This document shows positions 25,634 through 33,944 of a stretch of DNA of 64,000 nucleotides, piece by piece. The stretch spans positions 8,514 to 72,513 of the forward strand of contig CAVAVT010000002.1 in the NCBI GenBank assembly GCA_963592185.1. The letters are read 5' to 3'. Origin of the DNA: CAVAVT01 sp963592185 (GTDB lineage Bacteria > Bacillota > Negativicutes > Selenomonadales > Selenomonadaceae). How positions within the stretch are numbered: position 1 is the first letter of the stretch; the number at the start of each line of letters is the position of its first letter. A model generated the notes under the pieces. That model saw only the letters and a program-made list of their open reading frames with translations. It made no database searches and had not been told where the DNA came from. Position numbers and translations under genes: made by a program.

Positions 25634-26245
25634 TCAGCCCTTAGGCGTAGAATTTTTCTTCCCTGCAGGACGAGTGATTACCTCATCAATAAGGCCGTAA
25701 GCCTTTGCTTCTTCAGCACTCATGAAGTTATCACGTTCAGTATCCTGAATGATTTTATCACGGGACTGCCCGGTATGCTTCATTAAAATCTCATTTCCAA
25801 CTTCACGGAGACGAAGGATTTCCTTTGCCTGAATCTGGATATCTGTAGACTGGCCCTGAGCTCCGCCCAATGGCTGGTGAATCATTATCCTTGCCAGCGG
25901 CAGTGAAAATCTCTTGCCCTTTGCACCTGCCGCCAGAAGGAGTGAACCCATGCTTGCAGCCTGTCCAATACAAATAGTTGAAACATCCGGTTTAATGTAC
26001 TGCATCGTGTCATAAATCGCAAGTCCGGCTGTTACTACTCCGCCAGGACTGTTGATGTAAAGATAAATGTCCTTATCGGGATCCTCCGACTCCAGGAACA
26101 AAAGCTGTGCTACAACTACATTTGCAACATTATCGTCAATAGGACCACCAAGAAAAATGATGCGGTCCTTCAGAAGTCTGGAGTATATGTCATACGACCG
26201 CTCGCCACGGCCGGTATTTTCCACGACTATAGGTACATAGTTCAT
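25634..26245 (-). CDS. clpP: ATP-dependent Clp protease proteolytic subunit ClpP
   Basis: Serine protease forming the tetradecameric chamber used by ClpX. 203 residues. Catalytic Ser in IGQAASMGSLLL (about 98), His in RIMIHQPLGG (about 123), Asp in DTERDNFM (about 172). The N-terminus MNYVPIVVENTGRGERSYDIYSRLL-type docking loop is standard. ATG 26245 has GGAGG six bases upstream. Between tig and clpX. Confidence 0.98.
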   Translation of the reverse strand: MNYVPIVVENTGRGERSYDIYSRLLKDRIIFLGGPIDDNVANVVVAQLLFLESEDPDKDIYLYINSPGGVVTAGLAIYDTMQYIKPDVSTICIGQAASMGSLLLAAGAKGKRFSLPLARIMIHQPLGGAQGQSTDIQIQAKEILRLREVGNEILMKHTGQSRDKIIQDTERDNFMSAEEAKAYGLIDEVITRPAGKKNSTPKG

Positions 26246-26268
26246 AATATCCCTCCAAATAATCGGGA

Positions 26269-27558
26269 TTACTTAGCGATGTTGTCAACAACGAACTGTG
26301 CTGTCTTGCGGCGCATAATTGTAGCTGCAAGATCGCCAATACGTCCCTGCTGTGTAATAATCTTTTTAACCTGGCTTGCGGTTGCACCGTAAGCAGCTGC
26401 CATAGCCTCAACCTCAGCATCAAGCTCAGAAGACTCAACCTTGATGTTCTCAGCCTTTGCAACAGCCTCAAGTACGAGGTCAAGCTTAACATTCTTCTCA
26501 GCAGCCTCACGATAGCTCTCACGAATCTTGCCCATGTCAGTGCCAGTGTACTGGAGATACTGATCCATCTTCAGACCCTGCTGCTCAAGACGGAGTGCAA
26601 GCTCCTGAATCATAGTGGTTACACGGTTGTCAACCATAACTGTAGGAATCTCTACCTCTGCATTGTCAGCAACCATCTGAAGAGCATCCTCACGAGCCTT
26701 GGACTCAGCCTGGCTAGCTGCATTCTTCTCAAGTTTGGAACGAATATCAGCCTTCAGCTCATCAAGAGTCTGGAAAGTGCTTGCCTTCTTAGCAAACTCG
26801 TCATCAAGTGCAGGAACAACCTTCTTCTTGATGCTGCGAACTGTGCACTTGAATACTGCTGCCTTTCCAGCCAGAGAAGTCTCATGGTACTCCTCAGGGA
26901 AGGTAACATTTACATCAGTCTCTTCGCCAACTTTTGCACCTACGAGCTGATCCTCAAAGCCAGGGATGAAGCTGCCGGAACCAATCTGAAGCGGATAATC
27001 CTTGCCTTCGCCACCCTGGAAAGCCTCGCCATCAACAAAGCCCTTGAAATCAAGAGTGATGAAGCTGTCGTTCTCTACTGCAGCATCCTCGCCTGCATCC
27101 ACCATATCTGCATAACGATCGAGCATGTGAACGAGCTGATGCTCAACTTCGTCATCAGACACCTCAGCAGCCTCGGTCTCAACCTTCAGGTTCTTGTACT
27201 CTCCGAGCTTTACCTCAGGCTTCTCTGTAGCAGTAGCCTTAAATACGAGATCCTTGCCCTCTTCAAGGGTTACAACCTCAATCTCTGGACGGGTAACAAT
27301 TTCAATCTGGTTCTCATCGATTGCCTGGCTGAGAGCGCCTGGTGCTACGTGCTCCAAAGCTTCCTGAAGAATTGCATCAACGCCTACATGCTGTTCAACA
27401 ATACGGCGAGGAGCCTTTCCACGACGGAATCCAGGAATGTTTACACGGCTTGCTACATGCTGTACAGAATGTGCAATTGCCTTGCTGAGTTCCTCAGCTG
27501 GAACGGTAATCTCAAGAACCACCTGATGGTTTTCTATCTTTTCTACAGTTGCTTTCAT
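26269..27558 (-). CDS. tig: Trigger factor
   Basis: Ribosome-bound peptidyl-prolyl isomerase and chaperone. 429 residues: ribosome-binding domain with the signature VNIPGFRRGKAPR (about 32-44), PPIase FKBP-like domain (about 150-245), and a long helical C-terminal domain. I start at ATG 27558 (MKATVEKIENHQVV), with GGAGG 12 bases upstream; the 32 extra in-frame codons before it are leader and have no coding resemblance. First gene of tig-clpP-clpX with its own promoter. Confidence 0.97.
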   Translation of the reverse strand: MKATVEKIENHQVVLEITVPAEELSKAIAHSVQHVASRVNIPGFRRGKAPRRIVEQHVGVDAILQEALEHVAPGALSQAIDENQIEIVTRPEIEVVTLEEGKDLVFKATATEKPEVKLGEYKNLKVETEAAEVSDDEVEHQLVHMLDRYADMVDAGEDAAVENDSFITLDFKGFVDGEAFQGGEGKDYPLQIGSGSFIPGFEDQLVGAKVGEETDVNVTFPEEYHETSLAGKAAVFKCTVRSIKKKVVPALDDEFAKKASTFQTLDELKADIRSKLEKNAASQAESKAREDALQMVADNAEVEIPTVMVDNRVTTMIQELALRLEQQGLKMDQYLQYTGTDMGKIRESYREAAEKNVKLDLVLEAVAKAENIKVESSELDAEVEAMAAAYGATASQVKKIITQQGRIGDLAATIMRRKTAQFVVDNIAK

Positions 27559-27657
27559 TGTGTCAAATGACCTCCTGTTGTTAATGCTGTTTTGGTCCGC
27601 TGGTTTCCAGACATACTTCAAGCATGAATAGCTGGAACCCAATACGCCATACATTGC

Positions 27658-27686
27658 ATATTATCATAAATGGAAAATAAATACAA
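27658..27686 (-). promoter_or_regulatory. Promoter of tig-clpP-clpX
   Basis: TTGTAT (27681-27686), 17-base spacer, TAATAT (27658-27663) preceded by TGA (extended -10), on the minus strand, about 95 bases before tig. Confidence 0.65.
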
Positions 27687-27716
27687 GCATTGCCCACGAG
27701 TATTAGTATGAAGGTA

Positions 27717-28655
27717 TCAGGTCAGCTGTTTTTTGAAATTTCCATCTGAAATGTATTTTTTCATAAATTCCAAAAAGCTTTTATCTATCCCTGACAATTC
27801 TTCTGCCCCAGCCTCTGTTTTTTCAGCTGCAGAGTCTGGCTGAAGTCCCCATATGAGCTTAATATCCACATTTAATCCCGGCTCCAGCGGCTTTCTCACA
27901 AAGATTTTTTCATTGTGTGTTACAAAGTCCGGGAGTATAGACACTCCCAGCCCGTTGGCAACAAGCTGCTTAATGGTCTTCAGCTGTGTAGTACACAGCA
28001 GTATATCAGGTACGTACCCATTCATAACGCATCGATTGTAAACATGCTGATACTGATAGGTGTTTGACTGCTGCATAATGAACTTCTCGTGCCTTAGCTC
28101 ATCGAAACTGACAGCATTATTATTGCACAGCGGATGCCCCGGAGTAAGGCAGAGGCTCATATTGTCCTCCATTATCAGCATTTCATTGGGCTGAGTGTCC
28201 CTTCCTTCGTCAAAAACGATACCAAAATCCAGTTCCCCATCCTCCACCTTTTTCCTGACCTCTGTGGAATCACTGTACTCTCTGACATCCAGCTTTATGG
28301 CTGGGATTGCCAGACGAAATTCAGTGAAAAAATCCGGAAACAGGTAGGCCTCCACCATTGGCGGTATGCCAAAGTGAATAGTATCTTTTTTCTCCAGCTG
28401 AAAGCGTTCCATATCCTGCAAGGTTTTTTCTACATCATTTAAGATTTTTTCTGCATGGAGGAGGAACGCTTTCCCCTGCGGCGTAAGCATAACATGCTTA
28501 TGTGTTCTGTCTATCAAGGTAAGCTTCAGCTCAGCTTCCAAGGACTTTATTGCCTTCGTTACGGAAGGCTGTGACACATGCAGTGCTTCTGCCGTGCGGG
28601 TGAAATTTTCAAGCCGGCTGACAGTACAAAAGTACTCCAGCTGTCTCAATTCCAT
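27717..28655 (-). CDS. LysR-family transcriptional regulator
   Basis: DNA-binding regulator with an N-terminal winged helix (MELRQLEYFCTVSRLENFTRTAEALHVSQPSVTKAI-type, about 1-60) and a periplasmic-binding-protein-like effector domain (about 90-300). 312 residues from ATG 28655, chosen because GGGGG lies eight bases upstream and LysR proteins usually begin MELRQL. The effector is unknown, and no divergent neighbour, the usual LysR target, exists here. The tail after residue 285 (PDSAAEKTEAGAEELSG) is acidic and unusual. Confidence 0.92.
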   Translation of the reverse strand: MELRQLEYFCTVSRLENFTRTAEALHVSQPSVTKAIKSLEAELKLTLIDRTHKHVMLTPQGKAFLLHAEKILNDVEKTLQDMERFQLEKKDTIHFGIPPMVEAYLFPDFFTEFRLAIPAIKLDVREYSDSTEVRKKVEDGELDFGIVFDEGRDTQPNEMLIMEDNMSLCLTPGHPLCNNNAVSFDELRHEKFIMQQSNTYQYQHVYNRCVMNGYVPDILLCTTQLKTIKQLVANGLGVSILPDFVTHNEKIFVRKPLEPGLNVDIKLIWGLQPDSAAEKTEAGAEELSGIDKSFLEFMKKYISDGNFKKQLT

Positions 28656-28689
28656 ATTATATTCCCCCATAAACATTTCATTCACGTCC

Positions 28690-28698
28690 ATTTTATCA
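28690..28698 (-). promoter_or_regulatory. Possible extended -10 promoter of the LysR gene
   Basis: TGA-TAAAAT on the minus strand (TAAAAT at 28690-28695) with no recognisable -35, about 35 bases before the start. Confidence 0.35.
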
Positions 28699-28733
28699 TA
28701 GCCTGAACGAATGGGAAATATTCTTTATTGAGA

Positions 28734-29360
28734 TTATTCTGATGTATTTTCTCTGTAAAGTTGTTTGTATTTTGCCTGATTGTTTAAAACATCCCGGACA
28801 TAGCCCTTTGTTTCCGAAAAAGGTATTTCATCAATACTGGAAAAATCATAATCCCAGCCATATTCTTCCATCCATGAATGTACATTGCCCCTTCCGGCAT
28901 TATATGCAGCAAGCATCAGAACCTCATTGCCCTGAAACTCCTCTGCAAGAGATGAAAGATACCAGGTGCCATACCGTATATTTCTATCCGGCTCATGAAG
29001 CTCCTCTTCAGTGCAGGTGCCCTCCCCAAGGTTTTCGGAAATTGACTGGGCTGTTTCCGGCATAAGCTGCATCAGCCCTACAGCCCCCTTGTCAGAATGA
29101 ACCTTATGGTTAAATTTACTTTCGCTCATAATGACCCCAGCCACCAGACTGCTGTCCACCCCGTACTTTTCAGCATATTTCAGTGTGATTTCCTGATAAG
29201 GATAGGGATAGATAAATTTGCGCTGTATATCCTCTCTTTGGGACAAAAAATAGACTGAAAAAGCCAGCATCAGGCATAAAATTCCAGCAAAAAGTGCAAT
29301 GCGTTCCCTGCGGGTCTGTTCTTTATTCTTTTTGATACTTTTCTGCAGGCCCGTATTCAA
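28734..29360 (-). CDS. Membrane-anchored lytic transglycosylase (Slt/MltE type)
   Basis: Cleaves peptidoglycan between MurNAc and GlcNAc with formation of an anhydro end. 208 residues. One N-terminal membrane helix (about 20-40) anchors a periplasmic SLT domain: catalytic Glu in GVIMSESKFNH (about 80), GLMQLMPETA, and LAAYNAGRGNV. Start is TTG 29360 with GGAGG ten bases upstream, the site lying across the coaE stop, so it is coupled to coaE. Similar to YjbJ/YvbX-like Firmicute transglycosylases following coaE. Confidence 0.9.
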   Translation of the reverse strand: MNTGLQKSIKKNKEQTRRERIALFAGILCLMLAFSVYFLSQREDIQRKFIYPYPYQEITLKYAEKYGVDSSLVAGVIMSESKFNHKVHSDKGAVGLMQLMPETAQSISENLGEGTCTEEELHEPDRNIRYGTWYLSSLAEEFQGNEVLMLAAYNAGRGNVHSWMEEYGWDYDFSSIDEIPFSETKGYVRDVLNNQAKYKQLYRENTSE

Positions 29361-29365
29361 AACTT

Positions 29366-29971
29366 TTATTCCTCCTGCCTTTTGACGACCTCATTTAACA
29401 AACTGTCAACTAAGCTATACAAAGCTTCAAGACTGCCGCTATTATCTATAATTTTGTCAGCCAGTCTGGATTTTTCTTCCAATGTCATCTGTGCAGCTAT
29501 CCTTTTTTCAGCCTCTTGGATGGATAATCCATCACGCTGGATAATTCTATGAAGCTGAAGTTCCTTTGGTATCGAAACCAGCCAGCTTTCATCCACATAA
29601 TTCTGCCAGCCGGTTTCAAACAAAAGCGGTATATCCAATATTACAATATTAGAGCCATTTTTTTCAATATCAGCAATTTCTTCAAAGCAGGCAGCCCTAA
29701 TCAGCGGATGAGTGGTACTATTCACCCATTCGAGTTCCTTTGGTGAGGAAAAAATTATTTCCCCAAGCTTCTTACGATCCAAGGTTCCATCAGCATTAAT
29801 CGCCTTGCTGCCATAGCGTTCCGCATATGCTTTCCAAATGGCTCCGCCCTGTTCAGCAAGTTTCCGGGCGATTTTATCAGCATCCACAACCGGCAGACCA
29901 CATTTTGACAAATATGTCGATACTGTACTTTTTCCGCTGGCAATTCCGCCTGTAAGTCCAATTTTATACAT
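29366..29971 (-). CDS. coaE: Dephospho-CoA kinase
   Basis: Last step of coenzyme A synthesis. 201 residues. P-loop GLTGGIASGKSTVS, PVVDADKIAR, HPLIR and LLFETGWQNYVD are the family motifs; the CoA-binding and lid parts (IQRDGLSIQEAEKRIAAQM) are present. ATG 29971 has GGAG six bases upstream. It begins 18 bases after polA, a common Firmicute arrangement. Confidence 0.97.
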   Translation of the reverse strand: MYKIGLTGGIASGKSTVSTYLSKCGLPVVDADKIARKLAEQGGAIWKAYAERYGSKAINADGTLDRKKLGEIIFSSPKELEWVNSTTHPLIRAACFEEIADIEKNGSNIVILDIPLLFETGWQNYVDESWLVSIPKELQLHRIIQRDGLSIQEAEKRIAAQMTLEEKSRLADKIIDNSGSLEALYSLVDSLLNEVVKRQEE

Positions 29972-29989
29972 AGGAATCTCCGTTTTAAC

Positions 29990-32656
29990 TCACTTGGCAG
30001 CCGCCCAGTTTTCACCATAGCTCATATCCGTAACCAGCGGTATGGAAAGCTTTACCACATTTTCCATGGTATCCTTCAGGATTTTTTTCACATCCTCAAG
30101 CTCGTCTTTACACACCTCAAGTACCAGCTCATCGTGTACCTGCAAAAGGATTCTGCTCTTTAGCTTTGCATTCCTAAGAGCTTTCCAGGAAGCAATCATC
30201 GCCAGCTTGATTACATCCGCTGCAGATCCTTGAATAGGAGTATTCATCGCCATGCGCTCAGCCATTGACCTCTGATTAAAATTAGAGCTGTGAATATTGG
30301 GAAGCTCCCTGCGGCGGCCGAACATTGTAGTAACGTAGCCCTTTTCCTTTGCCTCTGCTACAGTTTTATCAATAAAGGCTTTAATTCCGCCACACTTTTC
30401 AAAATAGCTGTTTATATACCCTGCTGCAGCTTTTCTTGTAATATTTAAATCCTTGGAAAGCCCGTAGTCACTTATGCCATACACTATACCAAAATTAACA
30501 GCCTTTGCATGTCTCCTCATTTCTGAGGTGACCTGGTCCATGGGTACATTAAATACCTCAGAGGCGGTACGGGCATGGATATCCTCGCCATTATTAAATG
30601 AATCCACAAAATTTTTGTCTCCAGAAAGATGAGCAAGTATTCTAAGCTCAATCTGGGAGTAATCCGCAGAAAAAATGTAGTCATAGCCTTCTCCAGGCTC
30701 AAAGAGGGCACGTATAGCCTTTCCTTCCTCCCTGCGGACAGGTATATTCTGTAAATTAGGATCAGAGCTGGACAGTCTTCCAGTAGCTGTGACCGTCTGA
30801 TTAAAATGAGTATAAACTCTGCCGGTGTTCTTATTAATCAATGCTCCTATTCCATCGAGATAGGTGGATTTCAACTTGGTCCAAAGTCTGTAGGAAAGGA
30901 TTTTGTCAACAATTGGATGGCCGGACCGATTTCTCAGCTCTTCCAGCACCTCGGCATTTGTGGAGTAGCCGGTCTTTGTCTTTTTAATTACTGGAAGTTC
31001 CAGACGTTCAAAAAGGACCTCGCCAAGTTGCTTTGGAGAATTTATATTAAACTCCTTGCCAGCCAAAATATGAATATCCTCTTCCAGCTGTTTTATATAG
31101 GCTGCTACCTCTTCCGATTTCTCATCAAGATGCTGGCGGTTCACCGCAACACCCTTAGATTCCATATCTGCCAGTACTTCAACCAATGGCAGCTCTATTT
31201 CATCATAAAGTTTTCTTTGTCCCCTTGCCTCCAGCTCTCCTGCAAGACAGCCATACAGCTTCATTATGCAGAAGGCCTGCCATACCAAGGTCTCTTTCCC
31301 CTCAGAAATATCATCTGGAATGCCCTCATCTGGGCAGTAGTTCTTCATTAGGTCAGACAGCTCATATTTAGATGTCTCAGGATTTAACAGGTAAGCAAAA
31401 AGTTCCAAATCCTCAAAGCCATCCTTGCCCTTTCCTCCCACATGATAGAAGGGCTTTAATCCAAAGGTGTATTTTTTGATATTTGATGAATCAGAAATAA
31501 AGTCCAATATCAGCTTGCATACCGGGCTTTCCCCACCGGCATACCATATTTCCGGCTCATCGCTGTTAAAGGCTATAGCAATCCCCGATAAATGCATATC
31601 TGGAACGCATCCCTCTGTTTCTAGTACAAAGGATATAGCTCCGGCTTTCTCTGCAGCTTCAATGACGTTACGGGCTTCATCTATACTTGAAATTTCACTG
31701 TACTTAGGAAGCTCTATACTGGATTCGCCAAAGACCTCCAATCCGCTCTTTTCCTCCTCAGGCATACTGATTTTGTCAAAAATGCGGGACAGGGAACGAA
31801 TACTGTATTTCTTGCTAAAGTCTTCAACACTTTCCCTATTGGGAGAAATGACATATTTTTCAGCATCAAATTCAAGGGGAACATCGCAATTAATTGTTGC
31901 CAGACGTTTTGAAAGAAGTGCCTGCTCCTGATTGTCCCTCAAATTCTCCTTAAGCTTTTTGCCAGAAACCTCTTCAATATGAAGGAGAACCTCTTCAACA
32001 CTTCCATATGCAGCGAGCAGCTTTGTTGCGGTCTTTGGGCCAACACCAGGCACGCCTGGAATATTATCCGAAGTATCTCCCATGAGCCCCTTTAAATCAA
32101 TGAGCTGTATGGGGGAAAGACCGTATTCCTCTTCAAATTTATCCACATTATATTCTGCCAGCTCCGATATGCCCTTTTTCGTGTACATAACTGTAATGCC
32201 CTCACGAATGAGCTGGAAGGCATCCCGGTCACCGGTAACTACCCGTACATCATAGCCTTCCTGAGCTGCCTTTGTGGCAAGGGTTCCTATAATATCATCA
32301 GCCTCGAAATTTTCCATCTCTATAAATTCAATGCCGCACGCCTCAGCCAATTCATGGAGAATGGGTATCTGAGATGACAGCTCCGGCGGTGTTTTCTGCC
32401 TTGTTCCTTTATATTCTGAATACATATCAGTACGGAAGGTATGCTTGCCCTTATCAAAGGCAATTGCCAGCATATCCGGCTTTAATGTATCAAAAAGCTT
32501 CAAAAGCATGTTTGTGAAGCCATAAATAGCATTTGTATAAACCCCTGAAGGAGTTGATAAAAGCGGCAATGCAAAAAAAGCCCTGTACATCAGGCTGCTG
32601 CCGTCAATAATTACAAGCCTTTTGTTATTATTTGTATTTTCCTTGCTCATGAACAT
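29990..32656 (-). CDS. polA: DNA polymerase I, proofreading domain degenerate
   Basis: Repair and Okazaki-fragment polymerase. 888 residues: N-terminal 5'-3' exonuclease (about 12-290, DGSSLMYRAFFAL, ADDIIGTLA, GDTSDNIPGVPGVGPKTA), a degenerate 3'-5' exonuclease-like domain (about 310-470), and the polymerase with SADYSQIELRILAHLSGD (motif A), RRHAKAVNFGIVYG (motif B) and QVHDELVLEV (motif C). The proofreading residues are replaced: the first Asp reads Glu (VLETEG) and the motif II block reads FGLKPF, so editing is probably lost. Three in-frame ATGs (32659, 32656, 32650) are possible; 32656 has the best spacing to AAGG. Confidence 0.96.
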   Translation of the reverse strand: MFMSKENTNNNKRLVIIDGSSLMYRAFFALPLLSTPSGVYTNAIYGFTNMLLKLFDTLKPDMLAIAFDKGKHTFRTDMYSEYKGTRQKTPPELSSQIPILHELAEACGIEFIEMENFEADDIIGTLATKAAQEGYDVRVVTGDRDAFQLIREGITVMYTKKGISELAEYNVDKFEEEYGLSPIQLIDLKGLMGDTSDNIPGVPGVGPKTATKLLAAYGSVEEVLLHIEEVSGKKLKENLRDNQEQALLSKRLATINCDVPLEFDAEKYVISPNRESVEDFSKKYSIRSLSRIFDKISMPEEEKSGLEVFGESSIELPKYSEISSIDEARNVIEAAEKAGAISFVLETEGCVPDMHLSGIAIAFNSDEPEIWYAGGESPVCKLILDFISDSSNIKKYTFGLKPFYHVGGKGKDGFEDLELFAYLLNPETSKYELSDLMKNYCPDEGIPDDISEGKETLVWQAFCIMKLYGCLAGELEARGQRKLYDEIELPLVEVLADMESKGVAVNRQHLDEKSEEVAAYIKQLEEDIHILAGKEFNINSPKQLGEVLFERLELPVIKKTKTGYSTNAEVLEELRNRSGHPIVDKILSYRLWTKLKSTYLDGIGALINKNTGRVYTHFNQTVTATGRLSSSDPNLQNIPVRREEGKAIRALFEPGEGYDYIFSADYSQIELRILAHLSGDKNFVDSFNNGEDIHARTASEVFNVPMDQVTSEMRRHAKAVNFGIVYGISDYGLSKDLNITRKAAAGYINSYFEKCGGIKAFIDKTVAEAKEKGYVTTMFGRRRELPNIHSSNFNQRSMAERMAMNTPIQGSAADVIKLAMIASWKALRNAKLKSRILLQVHDELVLEVCKDELEDVKKILKDTMENVVKLSIPLVTDMSYGENWAAAK

Positions 32657-32681
32657 CATCTACCTTTCCTTCTACACATTT

Positions 32682-32714
32682 TACCGCCCTGCACATTAAT
32701 TATGCAGAGCGGTA
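32682..32714. other. Strong hairpin overlapping the L,D-transpeptidase stop codon
   Basis: TACCGCTCTGCA pairs over 12 positions (one G-T) with TGCAGGGCGGTA, with the stop codon in the loop. There is no T-tract on the minus strand, so it is not a standard terminator. It may stabilise the 3' end or slow polymerase before polA. Confidence 0.5.
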
Positions 32715-33637
32715 AGATTATATTTTCCATCTGCGGCAATCATACCTTTTAATTTATACAACGCTGGCAAATCCTCTGATACTACATATGCGTTTCCCTT
32801 CAACCACATAACCTTGCCAGAGCCATACTTGGTAGTTACAGTCTTCTTATCTTTAGAAAATTCAGGACGTATATTCAATATTGATGACAAATCCTTAAGC
32901 TTAAGATATGTCACATTATCCTTTTGAAACGCCTTGAGCTGCACCTGTGCACCATTTAGTCTTACCGGAAAGACTTTTACTATAACTGTGGGCTTTCCGT
33001 CTGAGACCTTTATCTTGTCTGCAATCTCCTTTTCTGAAACCCAGTCAGCAACGCTGTAACCCTTAATCCATCTCAGAACTTCGTTTACATCCAGCTTCTG
33101 CACATTATATTCATCTGGATAAATGGAATACACCACAGAGGCATCCGGACTTTTATCTATTGCCACACGGTTATAAAAAATTTCTATAGGAGTCCCTACT
33201 TTCACCCGTTCATAAAGGTCTTCAACATCAGCTTCCTTCATACGGATACATCCGTTGGAAGCAAAGAGGCCTATAGTTTCCGGCTGGTTTGTGCCATGAA
33301 TTCCGTACACGCCCCTAAAGCCTATCCAGCGATAGCCCAGAGGATTATTCGGACCGCTGGGAACTACTCTGCTTAAATCGTTTGGGTCAATCCAGGTTGG
33401 ATTTACCACCTTTTCAACAATACAGTAGGATCCTGTCGGAGTAGGTGATGATACCTTTCCAGGAGCAATGGGATACCATTTTACCTGCTGGTCATCCTCG
33501 AAAAGCCACAGTGTCCGGCTTGCCAGATTAACAACTATTTTGGGCCCAGCCATAGCTGTTCCTTGATATGCAAAGGCTGTAAAAATCAGAAGCCCAACTA
33601 AAATAATATTTCTAAAAACTTTCCTATACATGAACAT
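32696..33637 (-). CDS. L,D-transpeptidase (YkuD) with stalk-like C-terminal domain
   Basis: Probably forms 3-3 cross-links in peptidoglycan or attaches proteins to it. 313 residues. N-terminal hydrophobic segment (about 9-29) ending AMAG, a likely signal peptide or anchor; YkuD domain (about 32-155) with YGIHGTNQPETIG and catalytic Cys in SNGCIRM; a C-terminal region (about 220-313, VFPVRLNGAQVQLKAF, LKDLSSILN) resembling the copper amine oxidase N-terminal stalk domain used for surface binding. The ribosome site is poor for ATG 33637 and the ATG two codons later. It has a promoter containing a palindrome. Confidence 0.9.
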   Translation of the reverse strand: MFMYRKVFRNIILVGLLIFTAFAYQGTAMAGPKIVVNLASRTLWLFEDDQQVKWYPIAPGKVSSPTPTGSYCIVEKVVNPTWIDPNDLSRVVPSGPNNPLGYRWIGFRGVYGIHGTNQPETIGLFASNGCIRMKEADVEDLYERVKVGTPIEIFYNRVAIDKSPDASVVYSIYPDEYNVQKLDVNEVLRWIKGYSVADWVSEKEIADKIKVSDGKPTVIVKVFPVRLNGAQVQLKAFQKDNVTYLKLKDLSSILNIRPEFSKDKKTVTTKYGSGKVMWLKGNAYVVSEDLPALYKLKGMIAADGKYNLTALHN

Positions 33638-33694
33638 CCATTCTTTCTTAAAAAATTCATTTATTCACCAAAGCATATAAATGTATTTCGTTTA

Positions 33695-33724
33695 ATTATA
33701 ACCCTTGTATCATACAAAGCACAA
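33695..33724 (-). promoter_or_regulatory. Promoter of the L,D-transpeptidase with palindrome in spacer
   Basis: TTGTGC (33719-33724), 18-base spacer, TATAAT (33695-33700) on the minus strand. The spacer holds TTGTATCATACAA (33705-33717), a palindrome around one central base, placed where a repressor would block RNA polymerase. Confidence 0.55.
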
Positions 33725-33737
33725 CTAAAAAAGCATA

Positions 33738-33768
33738 CAAAAAAGCTCCCGGAAAAACCGAGAGCTTT
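33738..33768 (-). terminator. Rho-independent terminator of tRNA-Leu
   Basis: Stem AAAGCTCTCGG / CCGGGAGCTTT (11 bp, one T-G pair) with a five-base loop, then TTTG on the minus strand, 12 bases after the tRNA. Confidence 0.92.
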
Positions 33769-33779
33769 AAATACTACTA

Positions 33780-33866
33780 TGGTGCCGGAGGCCGGACTTG
33801 AACCGGCACGTTGTTGCCAACGGCAGATTTTGAGTCTGCTGCGTCTGCCAATTCCGCCACTCCGGC
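33780..33866 (-). tRNA. tRNA-Leu (anticodon CAA)
   Basis: 87 bases including an encoded 3' CCA. Acceptor stem GCCGGAG / CTCCGGC; anticodon stem GCAGA / TCTGC around the loop CTCAAAA, giving anticodon CAA (codon UUG). A long variable arm typical of class II tRNA-Leu and the T arm GCCGGTTCAAGTCCGGC are visible. It reads UUG, a codon also used as start in at least nine genes here. Own promoter and terminator. Confidence 0.97.
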
Positions 33867-33903
33867 AAAGTTGACTAGCATCATAGCAATACCAACGAAA
33901 ATT

Positions 33904-33932
33904 AGTATACATTACAGCTGAAACATTGTCAA
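33904..33932 (-). promoter_or_regulatory. Promoter of tRNA-Leu
   Basis: TTGACA (33927-33932), 17-base spacer, TATACT (33904-33909) on the minus strand, 37 bases before the mature 5' end. Consensus -35 and near-consensus -10. Confidence 0.88.
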
Positions 33933-33944
33933 GCATTAATGTAA

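Noticed and set aside
27559..27654. N-terminal extension of trigger factor
   Set aside because: The 32 extra codons lie before the ribosome site, overlap the promoter-proximal leader, and do not match the normal N-terminus of Tig.
33661..33936. A 91-codon frame over the tRNA-Leu gene
   Set aside because: It reads through the tRNA, its promoter and its terminator, so it cannot be a real protein gene.
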